A program made the translations under genes and the position numbers. Shown in pieces: positions 48,783 through 60,645 of a stretch of DNA of 64,000 nt. This DNA comes from Diphasiastrum complanatum (taxonomy: Eukaryota; Streptophyta; Lycopodiopsida; Lycopodiales; Lycopodiaceae): contig CM055113.1 of NCBI GenBank assembly GCA_029204225.1, positions 24,683,531-24,747,530 of the forward strand. The letters are read 5' to 3'. The notes under the pieces are model-generated. The model made no database searches. It had not been told where the DNA came from and saw only the letters and a program-made list of their open reading frames with translations. Within the stretch, counting starts at the first letter, position 1; each line of letters opens with the position of its first letter.

Positions 48783-49405
48783 AGCTCTGATACCATGTGA
48801 AGTTTTTAGCACGTGTAAATTTCACCACACACCCTACATGATCTTACTGAGGTGTTGTGATTGCACAAGATTGATCAAAGAACAGTATGCTTGAAAACAT
48901 CTGATGAAAAAATCTAACTCTTCACTATGAGAAATGAATGTCAGAAATAATTCTAAGCGTTTAGTATGGGAAAAAGAGGCTGCTCTCGGGTAGAGAGAGA
49001 AAATCATACATAGAAAACTCGGGTAGAGAGAGAATGAGTCCAAAACACCAAAATCTCAATATTCACAATGTGGCAAAACATGCCCAGCTTTCCCTACATG
49101 AGAGAGACTCGAATTCCTACAGTGGAGGTGCATGAAAAGTCCACTTAATTGAACTAATTCACCTACAAGAGATCCACATGTGTAACTGCATGCATGTATG
49201 TTGCATGTACTACATGTCAGCTCATAAAACTGCCTAGACATTTGTAGATCACAGAAACTACTTTGCATGTTGCATGCACTGATTGCATGTGGCTTGCATG
49301 CATACAATAAAACTTGCATGCTATCTAAACATCTGCATGTCATTATAATTGAACCTATCTAACTCAAATCCGAGCTACACTAGAAGGATATGTGCTCAAT
49401 TCACA
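48783..49405 (-). repeat. Copia J 5' LTR (48796-49405, 610 bp) and PBS
   Basis: Minus strand: starts TGTGAATTGAGCACATATCC at 49405 and ends AAAACTTCACA at 48796; PBS TGGTATCAGAGCT at 48795-48783. Its U3 (49130-49340) is packed with GCATG/CATGCA motifs. Confidence 0.75.
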
Positions 49406-49737
49406 CTCCTTTTATGTACAACATGAAATCTAGTGGAAATCATCATGGACATGACCCCAAACTCTAGATAGGAAGATAATATTTTAATAATCATCACAAA
49501 AACTAGTACCTTAATTTAAATGCACATATCTCTAATTCTAAGGGTATCCCTTACCCAAGGGTAATTTGATTCCATACCTCTGACCAAAGTATAGTCACTT
49601 GTCTGCCCTTATCCAAAGACACCTACCCTTAATCCTAAGGGTACCTCTTATCCAAGAGTAACTTGCCATTTAGCCCCCAACACCAAATGGACATATAGGG
49701 GTCACTGAAGTACTGCTAATTACATAGGTATGTAACA
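49406..49737 (-). repeat. Chromovirus K 3' LTR, partial
   Basis: On the minus strand AAGTTTAGGGGGAAGGAA (polypurine tract, 49738-49755) precedes TGTTACATACCTATG. The LTR is traceable to 49406, where copia J's LTR begins, so J is inserted in it or abuts a deletion. Confidence 0.6.
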
Positions 49738-49753
49738 TTCCTTCCCCCTAAAC

Positions 49754-51190
49754 TTAAATTTTTCCTTGTAAAGAAAAAATTGAAAAATTATTTTGGAGAT
49801 CAATCTCATTTTCCCAAGTATCCTCTTCTTCTGATTTGCCCCTCCACCTAACTAAAAATTCCTGAAGCACTTTATTCCTTAGAGTTTTCTGCCAACTATT
49901 ACCAATGGCCTTGAGTTCAGGTAGTCCACTCGCGCACTCATCACGAAGAAGCTCCACTAGATCTTCCACATGGACTAGGGTTTTCCCAACCCCCAACGAG
50001 GGTTTCGACTTACTAACGTGGAAAACAAGATGAATTCCAATGTTAGCTGGAAGGTCTAGTTTGTATGCGACCTTGTTTATCACTTGGATACCCTTACAAG
50101 GACCACAATACCTAGGTGCCAACTTTGCACACTTAATAGTTTTCAAACCCCTAGAGTGACTAGGACCCTCAAAAACACCCAATCGTTGACCAAGAATACC
50201 TTGTGCTTCCGAGATAGATCAGCATAGTGCCTTGCCCTATCCTGGGCAATTCTTATGCTATCTTTAACTAGCTGTAACATTTCTTGCATATCCGCAAGGA
50301 AATCAGTTGCGGCTTGCACTAAGGATTTTTATGCCAATACAAATAGGTGATCGAGGTTGATAACCATACATAAGCATGAAAGGGCTAAATCCGGTCGCAG
50401 AATGTTATGCACTATTATATGCAAATTCCACCAATGAAAGGTAATTTTTCCAATCAGACTGCCAATGGCCACATATGCTCACAACATATCCTCCATCATG
50501 TGATTGGTCCTTTCCGTTTGACCTTCTGATTCCGAATGATTTTCAGAATTCATAGTTAAAGTCGTTTCCATATTTTCAAATACCGCTTGCCAAAAATTTT
50601 CAGTTTTCGGCCACGGTCACTCACAATATTGGAAGGCACCCCATACAGTCAAAAAAGCTTCTCCACAAATAATTGAGCTAGTTCTAGAGCTTTACTAGTA
50701 GTTTTTGTTGGGATAAATTGAGCAAACTTCATAAGTCTGTCAACAATGACCCAAATCAAATTCGTGGCCCTTCCTTGTACGTGGAAGCCTGACCACAAAA
50801 TCCATAGTTATACTTTTCCATGTTCTGGTAGGAATATCTAAAGGATGTAATAGGCCACTAGCTTTTAGACTCTCTGCTTTATTTAACTGGCACTTAGCAC
50901 ATTTAAGTACATAGGCCTTTGCTTGACTTTTCATCTTAGACCACCAAAATTGTTGTCGAACTAAGTCAAGTGTTCTTTGTATACCCGGATGTCCTATGCA
51001 TGGACTATCATGACACTCATGCAAGATTTGGGCCCTTATTGTGTCATTCTCTGGTAAACACACCTTGCCGTTATGAAACAAAATCTTGTTTTGAATTGCA
51101 AAATCCATTTCAGTCTTTCCCTGATTTGAGAAATCTTGCATACCTAAATTGACCCCAGACAGTACTTGTTGCCAATATTGAATTTGTCGC
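49754..51190 (-). pseudogene. Ty3/gypsy chromovirus integrase and chromodomain
   Basis: The 51141-50740 frame holds the integrase zinc finger (HECHDSPCIGHPGIQRTL...CAKCQLNK) and the first catalytic Asp region (WKSITMDFVVRLP). 50740-50200 continues the core with shifts and stops. The 50182-49754 frame carries the C-terminal integrase part (KLAPRYCGPCKGIQVINKVAYKLDLP, FHVSKSKP) and ends in a chromodomain (LRNKVLQEFLVRWRGKSEEEDTWENE). This is the signature of plant chromoviruses, which use the domain to target chromatin. The frame is decayed in the core only. Confidence 0.85.
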
Positions 51191-51700
51191 TATAAAAGTT
51201 CAACAGCTTGTGCCACATTGGATGGGTTTGATAGCTAAAATGATGGGTTTTCATTGGTTTGATCCATTGGAGTTGCTTGTCTGTTTTTCTATTATGCAAA
51301 TACAACAGGTGATTCTAATTAGAATGATAGAAATGCTTCAATTCTTACATAATCCAATGCAAATAAAAGCATTTACTTCTACTCATTCAATACTTATTGT
51401 TTGTAAGTTCAATCCAGGCCTACTTTTTGCAAGCTCAATCCAAGCTCAAGAGAAAACTACACCAAGCAATTTCATTAGGGGAAATTTAGTCTGAAAATGG
51501 GCCCTTTAAGAAATTTGGCTTTAGAGAGAGGTTACAGAGAGAGACTGGAAACCGGTACCATTTGGTTACCGTTTTTCTAATTTCCAGTAATGCCTGCATT
51601 CTTAGAACTAGCTTTAACTTCAGGCATTAATTAGTTAAGTGTGTTTGTAATAACAACCATACATTTGTCATATAATCTAGGGCTGTAAACGTCTACCAAT
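51191..51700. other. No gene recognised
   Basis: Spacer between the chromovirus relic and the (CT)n array. 51496-51700 (GGGCCCTTTAAGAAATTT...GAGAGAGGTTAC) recurs in similar form at 53580-53740, flanking the array on its other side. Confidence 0.4.
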
Positions 51701-51955
51701 AATAAATTACAAAACATAAATGAATGGCATCACACACACACATGCACACTCCAAACTCTAAAACCATAACACACACGAGGATAAAAAAAAAAAAGAACAT
51801 AGTAGAGTGCTAATCAAAACTCCCGAACTATACGGTGATATCCTATTCCAGAATGTGACCACATGCTCCCTCCCTATAAGGGCTACACACCTTCCTAGAA
51901 TTGGGAGTGTTGGTTATCTTTAACTCCTTCATGATCTCTCTCTCTCTCTCTCTCT

Positions 51956-52020
<65 letters not shown>

Positions 52021-52492
52021 AATCTCTCCCTCTCTATTTCTAAGCATGAAAACATAATCAATACACAACACATAAACTATGATCTTGTCAATTAAAATAA
52101 CAGGACTAGGTTAACATCCTACAAATTAGAGTAGCACAAACTAGTAAGCATGAAACATAAATCAAGATTCTTCGAATTAGGGTAGAATGAACTGGTAATC
52201 ATGAGACATAAATGAATGGCATCACACGTGCACATGCACACTCTAAACTCTAAAACCATAACACACACGAGGATAAAAAAAAAACATAGTAGAGTGCTAA
52301 TCAAAACTCCCGAACTGTATAGTTATATCCTATTCTAGAATGTCACTACATGCTCCCTCCCTACGGTGTTTGGGCTTTCTTGTGGAACTTATCGTCAAAC
52401 AAGAAACATTTGAACCACGCCTTTATCGGAAGAAAACAAGGGCTACACACCTTCCTAGAATTGGGAGTGTTGGTTACCTTTAACTCTTTCAT

Positions 52493-52542
<50 letters not shown>

Positions 52543-53003
52543 TCTCTCTCTGAATGAAAACATAACCAATACACAACACATAAACTAAGATCTTGTAAAT
52601 TATAATAACAAGACTAGGTTAAGATCCTACAAATCAGAGTAGCACAAACTAGTAAGCATGAAACATAAATCAAGGTTCTGCGAATTAGGGTAGCATGAAC
52701 TGGTAATCATGAAACATAAACGAATGGCATCACACAAGCACACGCACACTTTAAACTCTAAAACCATAACACACACGAGGATAAAAAAAAAAGAACATAG
52801 TAGAGTGCTAATCAAAACTCCCGAACCATACAGTTATATCCTATTCCAGAATGTCACCACATGCTCCCTCCCTAGGGTGTTTGGGCTTCCTCGTGGAAGT
52901 TATTGTCCAACAAAAAAACTTTGAACCATGCCTTTATTGGAAGAAAACAAGGGCTACACACCTTCCTAGAATTGGGAGTGTTGGTTATCTTTAACTCTTT
53001 CAT

Positions 53004-53043
<40 letters not shown>

Positions 53044-53385
53044 AATCTCTTGCTCTCTATTTCTAAGCATGAAAACATAACCAATACACAACACATAAAC
53101 TATGATCTTGTAAACTAAAATAACAAGACTAGGTTACGATCCTACAAATCAGAGTAGCACAAACTAGTAAGCATGAAACATAAATCAAGATTTTGCAAAT
53201 TAGGGTAGCATGAACTGGTAATCATGAAACATAAACGAATGGCATCACACATGCGCACACACATTCTAAACCCTAAAACCATACCACACACGAGGATAAA
53301 AAAAAAAAAAGAATATAATAGAATGCTAATCAAAACTCCCAAACCGTACCATTACATCCTATTCCAAAATGTCACCTGCGCACCA
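51701..53385. repeat. Tandem array of about 510-bp units with (CT)n
   Basis: GTAGCACAAACTAGTAAGCATGAAAC recurs at 52129, 52638 and 53153 (spacing 509 and 515). Each unit has a (CT)n tract (51937-52018, 52493-52551, 53004-53041), the GGGAGTGTTGGTTA...CTTTAACTC block and an ACACACACGAGGATAAAAAAAA block. It is inverted relative to the homologous units at 19774 and 20776. ORFs in it are artefacts. Confidence 0.9.
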
Positions 53386-53940
53386 AGGGAGAAACTCTTC
53401 CTCACATGGTTCTGGGGGAGGTTCTAATAGGAGCCATGATACTTTGACCGTATTCACCCCGATTTCGATCTCATCATCAAGGGTGACATTTTTTTGATTT
53501 GAGGTTCTCAATTCGAACTCTCGATTGGTTTCTCGAAGTAGGGAGATAGTTCCTCATTAGGAAAAATATGGGCTCAAAATGGGCCCTTTAAGAAATTTCA
53601 CTTTCGAGAGAGGTTACGTAGAGGAGAGAATGCGAACCGAAAACTTTTGGTCATCGTTTTCCGAGTTTTTGGCCTTGCACGATGTTTAACTGGTATGGTT
53701 AAATTCAGACATTAGTTAGTTAATCTGGAGATGTAATAACTCCTCTACATGCTCGTTTCAAAATTCGGGGCTAGAGCTTTAAGACTGTAAAGCTTGGTGT
53801 GCTGATTGCAAAAATTGAAGTGGGAGTGCAACGAGCACTTTTGAAATCTTTGTATGCTTACAGTGAAATATGAGGCCAGACGATTTTTCAGCGCAACATA
53901 GACATTACAAAAGTAAGGTATGCTAGATCTATTCAGTTTG
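53386..53940. other. Right flank of the (CT)n array
   Basis: 53580-53740 repeats the array's left flank (51496-51650) in the same orientation; no gene seen. Confidence 0.4.
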
Positions 53941-53959
53941 ACTTATTGTAGTTTGAAGC

Positions 53960-55260
53960 ATTTATGGATTGTAGCTTTCAACAATGGAAAGGTTCCATTT
54001 GCATGTTGCACTTCCTATGGAATGCACTCCAATTATTAAGAAAAATTCAAAAGCTGTAGAGAATGTTGCTGCTATAGTTAGAGAATTGAGAATGAATAAT
54101 CATAAGAATATAGATTTGTGGTTGGATGTTTCAATTTAGCCTAATGGTCCAGCTACCAATTTGTGTCCAAATTTTAAGTCTGTAACTCATCTTCTCAGAT
54201 TTGTATGTGAAGAAACTAGCAGATTACCTGGATATTGTCAAAGGTTGTGTGATATTGGAATGCATAGTGTATCTTGTATTAATCAACAATAACAGTTTGC
54301 TAATCAACAATTGCAACGTGCAAATCAACAATTTCTTCATTATGTGCAACACACTAGTGCTGAAAACAATGCACTCAAGCATGCTATATCATACTCTTCG
54401 GGGATCAGACCTAGAAATGTTAGAATCCATGGAGAAGTTGTGATCCGACAGTTTAAAATCTGTTGTTGATATAAAAGTTATAAAAAAGACAATGATGATA
54501 AGAAAAAGAAAGAGAGTACCAATGAAGAATGTTGATGACTTATCTACACACAGCGGCAATCAGAAAAAAAAGATCCGAGCATTTAAGTATGTTTTCTTAT
54601 AAACACTTTATTTGATTTGTATTGGTCATACAAGTTTCATTTGCATTTGATAATATGCATTATCAATTTATTAAACATAATTCGAGTTTTATATGTCTGT
54701 TGCAGATCATTTTTGGTGGCAAAAAACTATTTAACAGATCGTTCATGCATCGGATCTTCTTTAAGACTTGTTTTACCAAGAAAGTCAGCAAAGGCAATGA
54801 TGAAAAATGCTCGGCTTGAAAAAAATAAAAAATAAAATTGCAGAGATTGTTTTGAATAAGGTTCAAACTTACTTGGATGCAAATGTGATACTAGGGGCAT
54901 GTAATGTTTCTGGAATTTGCAAAAATGCTTATTCTACTTTTTTTAGAGTAGTTAAAGAAGCCTTTTCTCAACTGATGGTGAAGAAAACATATCTTCCTTG
55001 TCCATATCAGGTAAGATTAGCAAGAAATTATTATAATGACGGAATGCTCAAAGTAGTTGGCCAACCACTTCATATAACTCAATTATGTAAATCAGAATAT
55101 GGTGAGTGCAATTACAATGATTGCAATAATATTTTCCTTGATATTGAAAGTGTTCTAAAATACATTATTTGATTCTATAAACTAGACGAACATCAAAAAA
55201 ATGGAAAGATTATTATTGTAATAAAATTGGATGAAACCAAAATCATCAAAGGTTAAAAGC
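53960..55260 (+). pseudogene. Relic of a spliced gene, unknown family
   Basis: Coding-like frames start near 53980 (RFHLHVALPMECTPIIKKN, RELRMNNHKNIDLWLDV). They continue through a Gln/Asn-rich part (NQQLQRANQQFLHYVQ) and a frame that reads ESMEKL, a TGA at 54439, then SDSLKSVVDIK and RKRKRVPMKNVDD. A donor at about 54589 (TTTAA|GTATGT) joins in phase to an acceptor (CTGTTGCAG, 54705): IRAFK|SFLVAKNYLTDRS. A shift in an A-rich run near 54830 leads to NKIAEIVLNKVQTYLDANVILGACN, then CPYQVRLARNYYNDGMLK and, past a stop, IIVIKLDE. I do not recognise the protein. It looks like a single-copy or transposon-borne gene with one intron, now broken by a stop and a shift. Confidence 0.45.
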
Positions 55261-55583
55261 TGGAACGAGTGAGTCTCACGTCGGGGACTTTTGAACAAGG
55301 CGCATTGATTCGATATTCCATTGGAAGAGGCTGATATCGCTTCAGCGTGCGTGAATGATTATGATCGGGGTGTCAAAAACCAGGTGCACATTGAATCGAT
55401 ATTGCATAAGAAGAGGCTGATATCACATCAGTGCACGAGAGGAGATTGTCCTCTTGTGAAAGTATCTGCTTCCAACTCTCTATTCTGAGGTGCACACCTC
55501 TTTCTTAGCTGGGTTTTTCTCTTGGAAATAAAGGTTTTATCATTTCTAATTCAAAATTTGGCCTTGGAAAAGCTTTCAACAAT

Positions 55584-56115
55584 TTATTGGTGGGATGTAT
55601 TATGTGAATCATCATCATGCACAATCCAATTGAATCCATAACATGAATTCACATTCTTGTGAGCACTCACTTTCATCAAACTTATATCATAATCTAGCAC
55701 GCTAGCATGGATCTCGGTATATTTACTATTCTTCTCAATAAACGCTTTCAAGAAAACTGAGCCACAATCATTTAAGCCTTCTTGAATGTCAATCACGCAT
55801 CCACAATTCAGTTTCTTTCTAGCATCCTTCTTGATAGCAAAAAAAATATGTCACATTTTCATCAAAGTCCATCACTTCGAAGCACCACTTATAATTATAG
55901 TCAATCTCAACAAAATTGTCCAATTCACCGATTATAGTTCCTTCTCTATTGAGTTTCTTTGCATTCCCTTTGACTCTACTACAAATATTTTCTCCCCAAC
56001 ACTTATAAAAATAAATTTCATCCAAAGAGATCAATGGGGCAAGACAGAACTCAACAATAATGGCAATGTGCCTTGATAAGTTAGTTTTTAGTTGATCATA
56101 GTCAATTAGTATCAT
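55584..56115 (-). pseudogene. Unknown protein relic, about 175 codons with one frameshift
   Basis: ATG at 56115 opens a frame (HIAIIVEFCLAPLISLDEIYFYKCWGEN...EIDYNYKWCFEVMDFDENVTYF). A one-base slip in a T8 run near 55845 breaks it. The neighbouring frame continues in a compatible style: AIKKDARKKLNCGCVIDIQEGL, LKAFIEKNSKYTEIHASVLDYD, ending at 55584. Family not recognised. It lies opposite in strand to the relic at 53960-55260 and may belong to the same decayed element. Confidence 0.4.
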
Positions 56116-56261
56116 TTATTTGTGATGTAATATTAATCTCATGATATTATCAATACAAGCATCATCTACAGCCGATCGATGTTTTCTTCTAGAGTGATTT
56201 ATGAAAACATTGAAAGCCTTTGTAAGGCAAAGGGTAAGACCTAGGGCATCATGGTGGAAGG

Positions 56262-56830
56262 GTGGCTAGTGCAAAATTCATAGTCTCTACCATGGAGGAT
56301 CATCATATTCCTCATGTTTGGGAAACGAAGAATGAAAAGAAGGATGGTCTGTGTCTTTTTGGAAAAAGAAGGATGATTTGTGTTTTTGGGAGTACTTTTA
56401 TGTATTTTACATGTTCAACACATCTTGACATATATTATCAATCAAAATTTATTTCACTGATACCTTTTGCTATTTTTTTTTTAGTACAAAAATACAATAT
56501 GCATGGACGACATTTTCTTGTGGAGCACATTGATAAAAATAGAAACACATATGACTGTGGAGTCACGACAAATATTACTCAAGGTAGTTGACCAAGCACG
56601 ATATTGTGGGATGGTCAATGATATCTTAGAAATTGGATTTAGGCAATTCAAACTTTTTAAATTTGATGTAATTAAAACTATTGAAGATTATTTGTAATGG
56701 TCCTGATGACATGCGGCAAAAGTTGAGAACAACTATTTTGTTATTGACTCCACTAGGCTTTGGACATATTAGTCAAGTGATAAATTTGTAGTTCCTCAAC
56801 AATTACGCAAGTACATAAATGTCTTGAATT
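56262..56830 (+). pseudogene. Possible CACTA (En/Spm) transposase-region fragment
   Basis: Near 56586-56670 the frame reads VDQARYCGMVNDILEIGFRQFKLFKFDV. This resembles the DUF4216 domain found beside CACTA transposases (Y-x-G-x-L-x-DIIEL...VxLFKCDW). After it, TRLWTY, a stop, SSDKFVVPQQLRKYINV fits the usual PF-ILA-QA-QVFYV continuation only loosely. There are several stops. The assignment is by eye and tentative. Confidence 0.4.
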
Positions 56831-57190
56831 GCAAATAGTCCCAATTATTGCCCTTTTTGTGTTAATTAGTTAATCTTCTATATATAAATTGTATATGTAT
56901 ATATGTACTCATTTTTAAAGGGAGATGAGCTCCAAGAGCATGCTACTCCAGATGCTCAATTGCTTAAAATCATGATATGAGAGAGAGAGAGAGAGAGCAC
57001 TTTGACAGTATTTCTACTTCAATATACAATCGATCGATTGGAAACTGCTTTTTTGGGTTGCAGCCTTGGTGAATGTTCTTCTTATTGGGTTTCTGAAGCC
57101 TCAAAAGTTTTCAAACACTTCTCAAAAGCTTTTATGTGCGTTATTTTGATGGGATCTATCGCCTTCGAATACTATAAGTATTATACTGTT
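56831..57190. other. No gene recognised
   Basis: Includes a short (GA)8 at 56978-56996 and a plus-strand ORF at 57002 opposite the presumed 3' end of the minus-strand exons below. Confidence 0.3.
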
Positions 57191-57518
57191 CCAATAAAAA
57201 AAGCACAAGTATATGGAGGGAAGTAGGCGTTTCTGTATGAACAAAATCAACAATGGTAGTGAATGAAAAGATCAACTTACCCTGATTCTGCCTAAGAGCT
57301 TCTTGATAATTCTTTCTATTTGGGCAAGCGGTATCTTCTACAACACACTGTACATTCAAATACTGAAGCTGGAAGCTTTGGGCATCTACATACGTATAGA
57401 AGGTAAAATTCTAAACCACACTACATGTTCGGATTGCATGAGTAAAAAAGACGAGTGCATAGACTCAAAAGAAAACACATCTTACCTGATCTCTTACATG
57501 AGACACCATTATGATCGT
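57190..57518 (-). CDS. Two or three short exons of an unrecognised gene
   Basis: Minus strand. A 33-nt microexon (57518-57486) lies between CCATGTAG and GTAAGATG, and a 105-nt exon (57385-57281) between GTATGTAG and GTAAGTTG. Both are phase 1 to phase 1 and join in frame as NGVSCKRSDAQSFQLQYL. The second exon then reads QCVVEDTACPNRKNYQEALRQNQ. A third acceptor (TTTATTGGAACAG, 57203) would add Val and a stop. The polypyrimidine tract before the microexon is the long (CT)n at 57524-57577. Upstream exons may lie in 57600-57890, where minus-strand frames are open. I do not recognise the protein, and the two consensus junctions in phase are the main support. Confidence 0.4.
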
Positions 57519-57521
57519 CTA

Positions 57522-57523
<2 letters not shown>

Positions 57524-57577
<54 letters not shown>
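57524..57577. repeat. Microsatellite (GA)n, about 26 repeats
   Basis: Pure GA tract; on the minus strand it forms the CT tract directly before an acceptor site. Confidence 0.95.
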
Positions 57578-57581
<4 letters not shown>

Positions 57582-57889
57582 AAAAGAGGGCAACGACATA
57601 GAGGGGTGCGTGCACCTGCTGTCTGTGACAGCCTTGCCTGCAATGGATCACAGCAGAGCATGTAACTCCAGCATACTTTGGTTGAAAGGGCCGAGAGTGA
57701 TACAAATGGGGGCCAGCGGGGTCTGGAAAGCGAAATACTATGAAAATTGCATATTGATAGCAGCAGGCTCGATGCCTGGGGACTACTGCAACCCAACAGC
57801 TCTTCCATAGCCCTGTCATTGAGCAGAGCACATCATAGATCCTTGGAAACATGCGCCTCACTTTGCTCTGCCAATATACCTGCTTCACT

Positions 57890-59198
57890 AAAACCCCTCA
57901 GTGCAAACTGCTGTGATTGACACTTTAGGTCCCAATCAACTTCCTGATTAGAAGAATGCATCATAAACATGGTGTCTAGTAAAAACTAGAATTCAACATG
58001 CAAGGAAAATATAATATGATAGGTGCTCCTCTCTAATGTTCACTTTTGGTTGAAAATTCACTGATAACTTGTAATCAAATTTTAGAACAGTTTGTAATTT
58101 TGTGTGCAACAATCCAGAATGGAGGAAATATGATTTTGCATTTTGGCCTTCAACATTGATCTATCTTGTGGTGCGGTCAGAGCATAGAAAAGTAGAGAAG
58201 AATACAGTGATTTTGATGTAAGTATGATTTGACCAATTAACTACTTGGTATTTTTTTTGTCTTGCTCAAGCCGAGTATGTAAATCGCTTATACACTACTA
58301 TCTTGTAAGTTCTCATACCATGTATATGATGTCGCACATAATACAAGTTGAAATGAGAATTCATACAAATTTATGGAGCACGATTAGAATGGATGAGATA
58401 GAATAGCTTACTTAAAAAGACAATATTACAAGCAAGAAATGCTCTTTAAGTATTCTTTGGAACATTGTTCGACGAGAAGAGACATGACGTTTCAAGGAAT
58501 CTCATCCAAAGTTTCCCTGTTTCTAGCATTGTTCAGCCACCATAAACTGCCTCTTTCTAGGAATATCTTTTATTGTGGCCTCATTGCTACCCTTACTTGC
58601 TATTGCAAGAATGTTATTCATGCAATATAATGTTTACAGAATTAAGTTGAAAAAACGATGCTCCCATCCTGAATACTTGTTGTAAACGATCACAATGTCA
58701 GATGTTATACGTAAATTATACCATACAACCTAGATAATGGTGGCACAAGTCGTGCACTATACAACTACAAAAGAAGCAAAGTGTGGATGGAAATCAATTG
58801 GCCAGGCAAAATATTGGCATTCACATTGTCTTGTCTGATGTCTTGAATCTTGTGCAAGGACTACGTTTATAATGCAAATCACAAAAAACTAGAACGATAA
58901 ATAACTAGTACATTATTGAATGCTTAAGTTGCATTAAAATTGGCTGGGAAATGCTAACCCTTGCTAAATCGCTTCCTACTGGCATACATGAGTACATGTC
59001 ACGTTATACAAATTTTAGATTATAGAATGGTCTCTCATTGCCAATTCACGCAAAGAATTTGAAACTCTCTATTCGTGCTGCGCAAAGGGTGATGATCAAG
59101 CAAAGCTATTGCAGAACTTTCGCTTCTCACTCGAATTTGACTATGATGTTCCTCATCATGTGCATACATTTCAACATTGCATGTAAGCACATGTGTAT
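57890..59198. other. No gene recognised
   Basis: AT-rich low-copy looking sequence with no repeats, domains or convincing splice pairs; left flank of gypsy LTR A. Confidence 0.35.
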
Positions 59199-60395
59199 TG
59201 TAGCGCAGGCATCCCAAAGGGAGCCGGGAACCACAACTTAGCTTCCCAGCCTTCAACTCTTGCCATCCAAACCCACTTGACATACAAGCAGCCAACTCGC
59301 CAACAACGATCAGACTTAACCAACTTGAAGTTCCGAAAACCAACATTGAGATCCAACCTGGTGCCATGCCAGATCGGGGGTCCCGATGTGGGTGACTTCC
59401 CTCCAAGCAAGCCGCCCGACATACATCAAACTTAACCAACTCCAAGCTTCGTTACAAACGAGTAACATCCATTCCAAGCAAGCGGTCTGACTTACATCAG
59501 GCTTAACCAACTGAAAGCTTCGTCACAAGCGCTAGAAGCCAACCTGGCGCCACGCCAGACTGGACAGCCATAAACAGGTAACTTCCGCCCAAGCAAGCCA
59601 TCCAACTTAGCCGACAGGTTAGAGCCCGTTCCCCAAGAGCTTAACCCATTCACGTTCATGCAAGGAACACTCAGAACCACAAGCCGCGACAGATATGGAG
59701 ACAACCAGGTCCTGGACCAAATGGTCCCGACAGCATACCGCTGGCGCCATGAATCGAATGGTCCCGACGGCATACCGCTGGCGTCCCGGGATACGACCCT
59801 TAGCTATGTGCCAGCTTAAAAATTTTTAAGTGGCCTTAGAACTGGCGCTTTTACCGAACATTGAAACCCAGAAGGTAATCAGAATTAGTTTGAAAAAAAT
59901 CCCACTTTATTGATAAATCTGAGAAGGTTACATTTCAAGTGTGTGACCGACCCTAGTCTCCGGGGAGCTGGCATGCCAAGGCGAGTGCCAGGACAACATT
60001 CCAGCAAGGGAGGCTGAGACTTGGTTGGAGCTCGCCCTGAGTCGCAACCCGCACTCCCCTATAGTATTGGTGGGATTACCCCCCCTCATACCAAGCAGTC
60101 TACCCAGGCTGGTAAAGCACATTTTTCTCTCTCTAGAAAGTCATTTTCTCTCTCTATATTTTATTGATCCCCAGGCTTCCTTTAATCATGCCTAGATCAT
60201 GTGAGGTGATTGCACATCGATCTAAGCTCTTTGGACTTCGCTAGAACCAATCAAAGATTTTCACCCATAGGAACTTGGCGCCGGCTGGATTCTAGTCACA
60301 GTAGCGCCGGGAGCAGCAGGGGCGCTGCTGGCGCCACGGACAATGCTAGCGCCAGTGGCACTGGAAGTAAAGCTTGTAAAGGTAGCTTTACAACA
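59199..60395 (-). repeat. Gypsy LTR A, 1197 bp (3' LTR, minus strand)
   Basis: Minus strand: TGTTGTAAAGCTACC at 60395 to GCGCTACA at 59199. The polypurine tract (GGTGGGGTGGA, 60406-60396) lies just upstream on the minus strand, so it is a 3' LTR. U3 carries two GGCGCC sites. The internal region survives only as about 250 bases (60396-60645). Confidence 0.8.
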
Positions 60396-60645
60396 TCCAC
60401 CCCACCTTTATAGAATCTGATGTCCTCATCAGATGTCAGATTAAAATAAAGGTGTCTCCCAATTAAAATAACTGTACATTTAAGCTACTTGGCACAGTAC
60501 TCAATTTATTGGCCACTTCTTTACTAACATTGAAGCTGGCACACCACAAGTCGGAGGCTCAGCTCTTTGTATTGAAAAATTACTTAACTTTAAAATATCA
60601 CTTTGTCAAGGAAAAGCGTAGGTTTTATATCGCTTTCGTAAAACC
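60396..60645 (-). other. Gypsy internal remnant
   Basis: Polypurine tract at the left end, then AT-rich sequence including GATGTCCTCATCAGATG. It shares blocks with 30743-30800 (next to the D polypurine tract) and with 30131-30180. Confidence 0.5.
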
